From positions 19,167-83,166 of the forward strand of contig JADKGZ010000017.1 of NCBI GenBank assembly GCA_016722025.1: a stretch of 64,000 nt of DNA, written 5' to 3'. Below, piece by piece: positions 56,106 through 64,000 of this stretch. The notes under the pieces were generated by a model. It did not search any database and was not told where the DNA came from. It saw only the letters and a program-made list of their open reading frames with translations. The position numbers were made by a program, and so were the translations under genes. Source of the DNA: Acidimicrobiaceae bacterium. GTDB lineage: Bacteria > Actinomycetota > Acidimicrobiia > Acidimicrobiales > Ilumatobacteraceae. The first letter of the stretch is position 1; each line of letters begins with the position of its first letter.

Positions 56106-57451
56106 CGGAAGCGACGGACGCTGCACTCGCTCCGACGCCGCGGGCCACGATCTCGGTGTTCCTCGCCGACGACAACGTGATCGTGCGCGAGGGCGTGCGG
56201 GCACTGCTCGCCCGCGCGAACGACATCACCGTGGTGGGGGTGGCCGACGACCTCGACAGCCTCATCAGCGGCGCTGTCCTGCACACCCCCGACGTGGTGG
56301 TGTCCGACATCCGCATGCCACCCAACTTCCAGTCGGAAGGGATCGAGGGGTGCAAGGAGATCCGCAAGCGATTGCCGGGCACGGGTGTCGTCATCCTCTC
56401 TCAGTTCGACGACCCCGACTACGCAATCGCGCTGCTCAGCGGGGGCGCAGCCGGCTACGCATATCTCCTCAAGGACAGGATCGCAGAGGGCGACCAGTTG
56501 CTCGCCGCCATCCGTTCGGTGGCCACGGGGGGCTCGATGCTCGACCCTTCGATCGTCGACGCGATGGTTCGCCCCGCCGTGCGCAACAGCGGCCTCGACC
56601 CCGATGAGGAGCGCCTGCTCGAGATGCTGGCCGCCGGCCGCACGCTGAAGGCCATCGCCCTCACACGTCAGACCACTGCTGCGGCGGTCTCCGCCGACGT
56701 CGAGAAGCTGTTCTCACGCCTGGCTGACAGCGCCTCCGCCGGCACCCAGGGCGCGCTGCGCCGACTGCGGATGCTGCACGAGGCGATCGTGAGCCGCGAG
56801 GAGCAGGGCGAGTCGCTCTCCCGGCTGCTGCCGGGTGGCGTCGCCGAGCAGCTGATCGCCGGCGGCAAGGCGCTGGGCGAGAGCGAGCGACTGGACGTGA
56901 CCGTGGTGATGAGCGACATCCGCGGCTACACCACCATCGCCGAACACGCCGACCCGTCCAGCCTGGTGAGGCAGCTCAACCGGCACCGTGCCGAGATGAA
57001 TCGAGCGATCCTCGGCTGCGGCGGCACGGTGATGCAGTACATCGGCGACGCGGTGATGGCTGTCTTCGGTGCCCCGCAGGCCAGCCGGGACCACGCCGAC
57101 CGTGCGCTCGATGCGGCACTTGCCATGCACCTCGGTCAGCGCGCGGTGAACCTCGAGTGGGAGGCCGCCGGCCTGCCGGTGTTCGATCTCGGCATCGGTC
57201 TCTCCACCGGCGACGTCGCGGCGGCGTTTCTCGGCTCCGAGGAACGCGCCGAGTACACCGTGATCGGCGACGCGGTCAACCTCTGCCAACGCCTGCAGCA
57301 GTTCGCCTCGCACGGGCAGATCGTGCTCAGCGAAGCCACCTGGGCCGGGCTCACGACGCCGCCCTCCGGTGCCGAGCGATTGCCCGCTTCACTGGTGAAG
57401 GGCCGCGAGACGCTCGTCGAGCCGTACCGCATCACGGTGCCGGCCGCCTGA
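56102..57451 (+). CDS. Response regulator with receiver, degenerate HTH and class III nucleotide cyclase
   Basis: A 449-residue protein. The receiver has acidic Asp23/Asp24, phospho-acceptor Asp69 and Lys124. Residues 165-210 look like a weakened LuxR-type HTH without a clear recognition helix. A class III cyclase follows (260-440): metal Asp272 in SDIRGYT and Asp316 in YIGDAVMAVFG, and transition-state Asn393 and Arg397 in VNLCQRLQ. The usual purine-reading Lys before YIGD is Gln312, so whether ATP or GTP is used is uncertain. Phosphorylation would turn cyclase output up or down, which the overlapping cNMP-binding protein could read. Confidence 0.88.
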   Translation: MTEATDAALAPTPRATISVFLADDNVIVREGVRALLARANDITVVGVADDLDSLISGAVLHTPDVVVSDIRMPPNFQSEGIEGCKEIRKRLPGTGVVILSQFDDPDYAIALLSGGAAGYAYLLKDRIAEGDQLLAAIRSVATGGSMLDPSIVDAMVRPAVRNSGLDPDEERLLEMLAAGRTLKAIALTRQTTAAAVSADVEKLFSRLADSASAGTQGALRRLRMLHEAIVSREEQGESLSRLLPGGVAEQLIAGGKALGESERLDVTVVMSDIRGYTTIAEHADPSSLVRQLNRHRAEMNRAILGCGGTVMQYIGDAVMAVFGAPQASRDHADRALDAALAMHLGQRAVNLEWEAAGLPVFDLGIGLSTGDVAAAFLGSEERAEYTVIGDAVNLCQRLQQFASHGQIVLSEATWAGLTTPPSGAERLPASLVKGRETLVEPYRITVPAA

Positions 57452-57570
57452 TCCGCTCTGGTGACAGGCAACTGCAGTGTGGCCAGCACCACCTCAGTGG
57501 GTGGAAATCACCCTTTCACCCGCCATGTCGCGTGGTGTGGAATGAGCACACGACAAGGGGAGGCACGGGC

Positions 57571-58290
57571 ATGGCAGACAACGCAGTCGAGGTGCGCCAG
57601 GTGTACCGCACGTTCGAGGCCGACACTGCGCCCGTGCGAGCACTGCGCGGTGCCGAGCTCACCGTGGCCCGCGGCGAGTTCGTGGCCATCATGGGCCCAT
57701 CGGGTTGTGGGAAGTCGACGTTGCTCAACCTCATCGCCGGGCTCGACGTGCCCGATGAAGGCGAGATCGTGCTCGACGGCGTCTCACTGGGAGGCAAGGA
57801 TGCCAACGAGCTCGCTCGGCTGCGGCGCCGGCATGTGGGCATCGTGTTCCAGTTCTTCAACCTGCTCGACGGCATGACCGTGCTCGAGAACGTGATGATG
57901 CCCGCGCTCATCGCCGGCACGAAGCGGAAGCAAGCCGAGACCCGCGGGCGCGACCTGCTCGACCTGCTCGGGCTCTCCGACAAAGCGAAGGCCGCGCCGA
58001 TGACGCTGTCGGGTGGCCAACGCCAGCGGTTGGCCATCGCCCGCGCGCTGGCCAACACCCCCACCGTGCTGCTCGCCGACGAACCCACCGGCGCGCTCGA
58101 CTCCGACGGTGGCGAGGAGATCCTCGAGCTGTTCCGTCGGCTGCACGGCGACAGCGGCCAAACGATCCTGCTGATCACCCACGACCAACCGGTCGCCGAT
58201 GCTGCCGGCCGCATCTCGCGCATGCGCGATGGCCGTGTGATCGACGACGGGCTACCGACCACCGCTGCGTCGCACGCCTCCGTGAGCTGA
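57571..58290 (+). CDS. ABC transporter ATP-binding protein, MacB/LolD type
   Basis: A 239-residue ATPase: Walker A GPSGCGKST, Q-loop FQFFNLLDGMT, LSGGQRQR, Walker B VLLADEPTGALDSD and ITHDQPVADAAG. The LLADEPTGALD sequence is typical of the LolD/MacB branch, which works with FtsX-type permeases. Its partner is the permease gene two genes downstream. AGGGGAGG precedes the ATG. The 119-base gap before it contains a weak copy of part of the 85-bp repeat. Confidence 0.92.
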   Translation: MADNAVEVRQVYRTFEADTAPVRALRGAELTVARGEFVAIMGPSGCGKSTLLNLIAGLDVPDEGEIVLDGVSLGGKDANELARLRRRHVGIVFQFFNLLDGMTVLENVMMPALIAGTKRKQAETRGRDLLDLLGLSDKAKAAPMTLSGGQRQRLAIARALANTPTVLLADEPTGALDSDGGEEILELFRRLHGDSGQTILLITHDQPVADAAGRISRMRDGRVIDDGLPTTAASHASVS

Positions 58291-58298
58291 CCGACGCG

Positions 58299-60238
58299 AT
58301 GACGGTGGTGCAACTGAGCCTGGTCGTGGTGTGGGCGGGTTCGGCCGTCCTCGTCGGCGTCCGTCGCAGGACAGAGCGCACGGCCCCCGTGATGCTGGCC
58401 ATCGCCTGCCTGGCTGCTCTGGGCATGCTCGCCGCTGCGGCCGATCGCCGGGCCGCAGCCGTCGTCGCCGTGGCGCTGCTCGCGGCATGCACCCTGCACT
58501 TGATGGCGGCGCTCCCCACCGGCCGCCCGCCCTCGCGCGGCGTCACCACGTTGGTGGTCGTCGGGTACGTGACGGCAGCTGGCCTCGGCCTCCTGGCGGC
58601 CGCAACAGGCCCGGAGAGCGACAACTGGATCGTGGGGCTGACGTGGGCCGCCGCGCTCGTGGTGGGCATGCGCCTGGCGAACCTGCGCTACCGCACCGCC
58701 AGCCCGGCAGTACGTCGCCGGATGCAGTGGGCCGGGTGGGCGCTGGCCGTGGTGCTGGAGGTGATGTTGGTGGTCGTGGCCCTGCGCCTGATGGTGCACT
58801 GGCCGCCGCATGCCACGGCGGTCGTACTGGCCGCCACCGGGCTGGTGCCGTTGTCGATCGTGGCTGCCACGCACGACCGCATGGTCGCCCGAGTCGATCG
58901 GCTGCTCACCGCCACCGTCTCGGCCGCCGGCCTCACCGCGTTGGTCATCGCCGCCTACACCGCGGTGGTCGTCTCCCTCGGCCGATCACTGCGCGATGGT
59001 GAGCGTTCGCTGCTGCTGCTGTCGATGGTGGCCGCTGCCCTCGCGGCGGTGGCCTACCTTCCTCTGCGCACACGTCTCACCGATCTCGCCAACCAGCTGG
59101 TCTACGGCGAGCGGGTCGCACCCGACGAAGCACTGCGCACGTGGGGCAGCCGGCTCACCCGTGCCATTCCGCTCGACGAACTGTTGCTGCAGCTCACCGA
59201 ATCACTGCGCAAGTCGATGACGCTCTCGTCGGCGGAGATCTTCACCGGCGCCTCGGGGCTGTACGAGCTGGCTGCCGGAGTACCGCATCGCACGGCAGAA
59301 CCGATCCGCATCCCCGACAAGGAGCGCGGCGTGGTCGCCCGCGCCGGCGTTCCGGCGGCACCTGGATCGACGTGTGGCTGCCGGCGCTCGCCGGCAGCGC
59401 ACAGATCATGCGCGCGTCGCCGATCGCGCACGGCGGCGAGCTGCTCGGGCTGGTGGTGGTGGTGCGGCCCACCGGCGCCACCGCGTTCTCCGACGACGAC
59501 GACCGGGTGCTCACCGAGCTCGCTCGCCAAGTAGGCCTCGCGCTGCACAACGTGCAGCTCGATTCGGCCCTGCAGGCCTCACTGGAGGAGCTGCAGCAGG
59601 CCAACGTGGATCTGCAGGAGTCTCGACGGCGCATCGTGACGGCCGGCGATGCCGAGCGGCGCCGGCTGGAACGCAACCTGCACGACGGCGCGCAACAGCA
59701 CCTGGTGGCCATGGCGGTCAAGCTGCGCATCGCCGAGGACATGATCGAAGACGAGCCGAAGGAGGCCATCGACGTCATCAACGAGCTGCGCAGCGATCTG
59801 AAGGACGCCATTGCCGAGCTCCGCGCGCTGGCGCACGGCATCTACCCCCCGCTGCTGTCGTCGGGCGGCCTGGCCGAGGCGCTCCCCAACGCAGCCTCTC
59901 GCGCGGCGCTGCCCACCACCGTCGAGACCACCGGCGTCGGCCGCTTCGACGCCGAGATCGAGTCCACCGTCTACTTCTGCTGCTTGGAGGCGATGCAGAA
60001 CGCCGGCAAGCACGCCGGCGCCGACGCCGAGATCGTGGTGTCGGTCGAACGCGACGAGGATCGTCTGACGTTCGAAGTGCGCGACGACGGCGCCGGCTTC
60101 GACGCCGGGCCCGCCGCGGCGAGAGGCCACGGGTTCGTCAACATGGCCGATCGGCTGGGCACCATCGGCGGGCGACTCACGGTCTCCTCCACCCTCGGGG
60201 CCGGTACCACCATTCGCGGGGAGATCCCGCTGCCATGA
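58299..60238 (+). CDS. NarL-type sensor histidine kinase with multi-helix membrane sensor (frameshift near 59352)
   Basis: After repair about 646 residues. Eight or nine hydrophobic segments cover residues 1-260, then a GAF-like domain and a HisKA_3 dimerisation helix with the phospho-His in RLERNLHDGAQQHLVAM, and an HATPase_c domain (FCCLEAMQNAGKHAGA, DDGAGFD, GHGFVNMADRLG). The frame is lost in the GAF region at 59349-59353; one extra base joins RAGV to SGGTWIDVWLP. It lies between the ABC ATPase and its permease, overlapping the permease ATG. The two response regulators at the right end are plausible partners. Confidence 0.88.
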
Positions 60239-62676
60239 GCGCCGCACTGCTGTGGACCCGCTCGCTGTGGCGTCACCACTGGCGCGCCACCATCCTGGTC
60301 GGTGTCTTCGTCGGGCTGGCCGCCGGTGCGGCCATGACCGCATGGGAGTACTCGCGGCGCGCCGGTTCCGCCGTCGATCGCTGGGTCGAGTTCGTGCAGC
60401 CACCCACCGCCCGAGCGGAAGGATGCCCGCCAGGCGTCACCTCGGTCACTCCGGAGTGCTTCGGGTTCAGCATGACCCAGACGTTGTACGACGCACTCGA
60501 CGACAGCCCTCTGCTCTCGGGCGTCCAGCTCAACGCCGGCCTGCCGGTCGTGCTCACCGCCGGCGACCGATCGGTGAGCACCACCCTCGGGCGCGCCGTT
60601 CATGACGCCGGAGTCATCGATCGGCCCTTGGTGGTGTCGGGTCGCGTCCCGAACTCGGACGCAACTGCGGAGCTGACGCTGGCGCCGAAGCTCGCCGACG
60701 CGCTCGCCGTCGGAGTGGGCGACGACGTGTCGGTGCAGGTGTGCGACTGGCAGTTCGTCGATCAGGCCGCTCCGTGCACCGACTTCAGTGGGGTCCGAGT
60801 CGTCGGCCTGGTGGAGAACCTCGACTCACTGACGGCAACGCGGAACGCCCCGCCGGGCCGAGCACCCCGCATCGCCGGGCGCGGGGTGTCGACCAACCGC
60901 GAGACGTGGGAGGCGATGGCCGCAGGGCACCAGCCCTACGGCGACACACTCGTGCGTGTCGCCGCCGGGGTGTCGCTCGACGAGGTCAACGTCGAATTGG
61001 CGCAGGCTCTGCCCGGCTACTTCGTGCGAGCGGTGCCGGCGGACGAGGTGTCGACCATCGACGCCATTCGGCGAACCGTCGATCTGGAACGCACAGCCCT
61101 CTGGGCACTGGCGCTGATGATGTTCGTGGTCGCCGCAGTGTTCTCCGCACAGGTGCTCGCACGCCAAGCGCGACGCGAGATGGCCGATCGCGATGTCGTG
61201 CGGTCGTTCGGCGCCGGTCGCATTGTCGTTGGCTCGGCCGCCGCGATGCGCAACGTGCCCACGGCTGTGGTCGCCGCACTCACGGCGTGGGCCGTCACCG
61301 TCGTCGCTTCCCGGTTCGGGCCGCGTGGCCTCGCCGGCCGGCTCGAGGCCACGAGCGGCATGCGCCTCGACGCCACCGTCGTGCTCCTCGGTGCCGTCGC
61401 CATCGTGCTGGGCACGCTCGCTGTCTCGGCAACGGCCGTCGCACTGGCCTCGCGCCGGCTCCGCCCGCGCAGCGCCGGGCCGCTCTCACGCCGGCTGGCA
61501 GCTGCGTCGCCGGTCATCCGGTCCGGCTGGTCGCTGGGTGGCGCAGGTCGGCGCCAGTTCCTGTGGCCGGCCGCAGCCGGCATCGCATCAGCTGTGCTGG
61601 TCGTCGGCGTGGCATCGTCGTTGTCCGGCAACCTCCGCCACACGCGCACGACCCCCGCGGCGTTCGGGGCCGCCTGGCAGTACGGAGTCACCAGCACCGA
61701 CAGCGGAGGGCTGACCACGGAGGAGGATGGCAACGCGGCGGCGGAGCAGGTGCTCGCCGATCCGGTCGTCGACTCGGCGGCGTTCTTGTTCTCGTCCATT
61801 CCCCTGCGCATCGAGGGTGCGTCGCTGTTCCGGGCAGTTGCCCTTCGTTCCGTGAAGGGCACCATTGCGCCGGTCGTGGTCGACGGCCGCGCACCGGCCA
61901 CGGCCGACGAGGTCGCGCTCGGTCCGCGCACGCTCGCCGAGCTCGGGCTGGCCGTGGGTGACCAGATGCCGGCGCTGCCGGGGCAGGCAATCGACCCCGA
62001 GTCGCTGGAAGTGGTGGCCGTCACCATCGGCCCGTACGACATCGTCGGTGTTGCGTTGGTGAACAACGACGACGACGACGTGGGGCCCGGCAAGGGCGCC
62101 CTGCTCACCGAGGAGGGCCTGCTGCGTATCGAGGGCGACCTCGGGGATGTGGCGCTGGTCGTCACCACCGACGGCTCGCTGACGCCCGACGCGGAGGCCG
62201 CTCACTTCACGGAGACGTTCGGCCCGTTTCTCACCGTGCCGTCGCCGCAGGTCGACATCACCAATCTGCAACCGATCGCGGCCGTTCCGTGGGCGATCGC
62301 CTGGTTCCTCGGTCTGCTCGCAGCAGCGGTGCTGTTCCATGCGCTGGTGAACTGCACCCAGCTGGGCCGGCGCCAACTCAGCACCATGCGCGCGCTCGGC
62401 TTCCAATCCGGCCAGACGCGTCGGTCGGTCGTGGCGCTCGCCGGGCTGCTCGCCATCCCCTCCGCGCTGGTGGGTGCCGGCGCCGGCATCGTGGCCGGTC
62501 GTTGGGCGTGGTCGCTGGTCAGCAACCGCATCGGCCTCGCGTCGGCGGGCCGCGGATCGTGGGGCCTCATCGCCGCAGCCGGTGCGCTCGCCATCCTCAC
62601 CGCGTTGCTGGTGGCGATGGTGCCTGCTCGAGCAGCGGGCTCTCGCGAGCTGCTGGAAGGCTTGCACGCGGAGTGA
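60235..62676 (+). CDS. ABC transporter permease, FtsX/MacB type
   Basis: An 813-residue membrane protein with an N-terminal helix (TILVGVFVGLAAGAAMTAWE), a large extracytoplasmic MacB_PCD-like region, and two FtsX domains, one near residues 285-400 (LWALALMMFVVAAVFSAQVL) and another near 680-800 ending in LVAMVPARAAGSRELLEGL. This double layout suits an exporter or lipoprotein extractor with the LolD-like ATPase upstream. It overlaps the kinase stop by ATGA and the next gene by GTGA, so the set is tightly co-translated. Confidence 0.9.
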   Translation: MSAALLWTRSLWRHHWRATILVGVFVGLAAGAAMTAWEYSRRAGSAVDRWVEFVQPPTARAEGCPPGVTSVTPECFGFSMTQTLYDALDDSPLLSGVQLNAGLPVVLTAGDRSVSTTLGRAVHDAGVIDRPLVVSGRVPNSDATAELTLAPKLADALAVGVGDDVSVQVCDWQFVDQAAPCTDFSGVRVVGLVENLDSLTATRNAPPGRAPRIAGRGVSTNRETWEAMAAGHQPYGDTLVRVAAGVSLDEVNVELAQALPGYFVRAVPADEVSTIDAIRRTVDLERTALWALALMMFVVAAVFSAQVLARQARREMADRDVVRSFGAGRIVVGSAAAMRNVPTAVVAALTAWAVTVVASRFGPRGLAGRLEATSGMRLDATVVLLGAVAIVLGTLAVSATAVALASRRLRPRSAGPLSRRLAAASPVIRSGWSLGGAGRRQFLWPAAAGIASAVLVVGVASSLSGNLRHTRTTPAAFGAAWQYGVTSTDSGGLTTEEDGNAAAEQVLADPVVDSAAFLFSSIPLRIEGASLFRAVALRSVKGTIAPVVVDGRAPATADEVALGPRTLAELGLAVGDQMPALPGQAIDPESLEVVAVTIGPYDIVGVALVNNDDDDVGPGKGALLTEEGLLRIEGDLGDVALVVTTDGSLTPDAEAAHFTETFGPFLTVPSPQVDITNLQPIAAVPWAIAWFLGLLAAAVLFHALVNCTQLGRRQLSTMRALGFQSGQTRRSVVALAGLLAIPSALVGAGAGIVAGRWAWSLVSNRIGLASAGRGSWGLIAAAGALAILTALLVAMVPARAAGSRELLEGLHAE

Positions 62677-63134
62677 TCTCGGTACAACGAACCGTGCATC
62701 TGCCCTACTCGGTGAGCAGTGTGTTCGACGCGGTGAACTCGCCTGCCACGGCGCCGATCATCGACCCGTCGGTGACCTCGTGGACGCCCGACCGACTGCC
62801 CATCGCGGTTGGCACCCGATTCGCGATCCGCGGTCACCTCGGCTCCCTCCCCATCAGGGGCACCAGCGAGGTGACGACCTGGTCGCCTCCCACCGACCCC
62901 GGCACGGCCGGCCTTGCCGTCTACCGATCGATCTCACCGAAGTTGGCCCGCATCACAGCCATCCACTCGTTCGAACCCGAAGGTGAGGGCACGCAGTACA
63001 CCTGGCGCCTCGAATTCGAACGCAGCGTGCTCCCGAGCGTGCTGATCAGGTGGCTCGCCGGCCGTTTCGAGCGGGCGATCGCGGCACAGCACAGTGCGCT
63101 GCGTGCCCACCTCGCGGCGACGCAGCCGAGCTGA
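62673..63134 (+). CDS. SRPBCC/START-fold protein
   Basis: A 153-residue protein that starts GTG in a GTGA overlap with the permease stop. It shows the polyketide cyclase/SRPBCC order: VQRTVHLPYSVSSVFDAVNS, central PIRGTSEVTTWSPP and a C-terminal helix IRWLAGRFERAIAAQHSAL. The fold makes a hydrophobic cavity for lipids or aromatic compounds. Being translated with an exporter permease, it may bind the cargo; no substrate can be named. Confidence 0.75.
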   Translation: MISVQRTVHLPYSVSSVFDAVNSPATAPIIDPSVTSWTPDRLPIAVGTRFAIRGHLGSLPIRGTSEVTTWSPPTDPGTAGLAVYRSISPKLARITAIHSFEPEGEGTQYTWRLEFERSVLPSVLIRWLAGRFERAIAAQHSALRAHLAATQPS

Positions 63135-63148
63135 GCAAGGCGAACCGC

Positions 63149-63524
63149 TCAGGAGCCGGTCTCGTCGAAGCCGTCGCCGATGCCGCGCTCCCACAGCCGG
63201 CGCAGCACCCGAGTGCCGAAGTCGTCCTTGTTCACGTACGCGATCGCGCCCGAGGTGCGCGCGTCGTGCGGCAGGTCGGCCAGGTCGTAGGTGGAGAGCA
63301 GCACCACCCGGATGCCAGGATGCGCGCCGACGATCCGGCGGGTGGCCTCGATGCCGTCGATGCCGTCCATGTTGATGTCCATCAGCCCGGGTGAGCGCGC
63401 ATCCGCAAGCGCCCCGCCCCATATGTGCCGCATCCGACATAACGCGAGCTCGGCGATGCGACCAAAACCACGCTCAGACCGCTGCCCGGAACGGCAGCTG
63501 GTCGTCGACCACCATCACCTTCAC
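63149..63524 (-). CDS. Stand-alone receiver-domain response regulator (indel-damaged N-terminal half)
   Basis: The start VKVMVVDDQLPFRAA carries the acidic pair, and MDINMDGIDGIEATRR carries the phospho-acceptor Asp. LLSTYDLADLP, IAYVNKDDFG and an ending at WERGIGDGFDETGS follow, with no HTH, so this is a single-domain regulator. Between residue 16 and the Asp, all three frames contribute pieces (LVASPSSRYVG, LADARSPG), needing several indels. The GTG start overlaps the previous gene's stop as GTGA in one reading. Either the region is poorly sequenced or the gene is decaying. Confidence 0.6.
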
Positions 63525-64000
63525 CCGAACTCGTCGACTCGGTCGCTTTGCTCCCCCTGTCCGTCCGCTCTTCGGCCGGTACAACGGCACAACGCTTACC
63601 GCCGGTTGACATCGGGCGCCATCGGGAGAAGACTTGGAGAGATCGATTGAGTGCTTCTCGATGGCCCGCTCGGAAAGGAACACGCTGTTGGCGATGGCCA
63701 CGTTGGACTTGCCGGTCGCGAGCTCGGACAGGATCTCGCGCTCGCGGCTGGTGAGGTGCTCGAGTGGCGAACGCGCTGGCATGCGATCGAGCGGCCGCCA
63801 ACCGTCGCCGATGTCCAGGTCCGCCACGGAACCACCGCGGGCGACGGCATCGATGGCGTACACCACCTCGTCGACGTCGGCCACGCGGTCCTTCAGCAAG
63901 TAGGCGCGCCCGTCGGAGCCCTGCTCGAACAGTGCATGCGCGTACGCCGGCGTGGCGTACTGCGACAGCACCACGACACCCACCGATGGGTGGTGTTCGC
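63521..64000 (-). CDS. LuxR-type response regulator (5' part outside window; damaged 3' end)
   Basis: The visible part covers the end of a receiver (VGVVVLSQYATPAYAHALF, AYLLKDRVADVDEVV) and a LuxR HTH (LTSREREILSELATGKSNVAIANSVFLSERAIEKH). After AIEKH the frame is lost in several short steps near 63590-63650 (expected end similar to APDVNRRV), and a frame ending QGEQSDRVDEFG stops at 63521 in a GTGA overlap with the next gene. It resembles the NarL/LiaR type and is a likely partner of the sensor kinase at 58.3-60.2 kb. Confidence 0.72.

Overview
The window is high-GC DNA with dense genes, many 4-base start/stop overlaps and frequent GTG starts. The gene content fits an actinobacterium: a maleylpyruvate-isomerase-like (TIGR03086) protein, a DUF222/HNH (13E12-type) gene, NarL-type two-component genes and an isolated mraY. 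I favour the class Acidimicrobiia (Ilumatobacter-like), but this is inference. I saw no rRNA, tRNA, CRISPR array or insertion sequence.

Layout. 1-9.3 kb: a glycine betaine/proline-type ABC importer on the minus strand (binding lipoprotein cut by the window edge, fused double permease, ATPase), a DeoR-type regulator, and two tandem dimethylglycine/sarcosine dehydrogenase-like flavoproteins. 9.3-16.4 kb: small accessory genes (DinB-like, GNAT, SnoaL-like, LD-carboxypeptidase, DUF3626, HNH, choline-kinase-like). 16.5-23.8 kb: a corrinoid methyl-transfer operon (corrinoid protein, DUF1638, a small virulence-factor-domain protein, methyl-THF methyltransferase, ASKHA/ferredoxin activator, non-pyrrolysine MttB-family methyltransferase, MetF-like reductase) behind a tandem palindromic operator. 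23.8-33 kb: MFS transporter, proline-rich membrane protein, etfBA with a third dehydrogenase, a divergent GntR regulator preceded by a 15-bp repeat array, a TauE/SafE transporter and an amidase. 33-41 kb: ClC channel, acyl-CoA dehydrogenase/SDR/APH-kinase cluster, a second SDR, DEAD-box helicase. 41-53.5 kb: AhpD-like protein, mraY, aminotransferase, Dabb protein, a giant secreted PQQ-propeller/ASH/lectin protein, a beta-lactamase-fold lipoprotein, and a thioredoxin-CcdA fusion flanked by 85-bp direct repeats. 53.5-64 kb: phytoene-desaturase-like oxidoreductase, cyclic-nucleotide-binding protein overlapping a receiver-cyclase, an ABC exporter with a histidine kinase between its ATPase and permease, and two response regulators.

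Working together. Import of a betaine, corrinoid-dependent removal of the first methyl group to tetrahydrofolate, then flavoprotein removal of the next two with ETF as electron acceptor, would make one pathway from glycine betaine (or a relative) to glycine plus C1-folate. MetF would connect it to the C1 pool. Each step rests on family membership. The substrate is inferred.

Quality warning. At least eleven genes are each broken by a single one- or two-base indel, mostly in GC-rich short repeats or homopolymers, and a cluster of indels lies at 63.40-63.65 kb. The reading frames on either side are intact and family-like, so consensus errors are more likely than real decay. Affected genes are given with their full extent and the suspected indel position.
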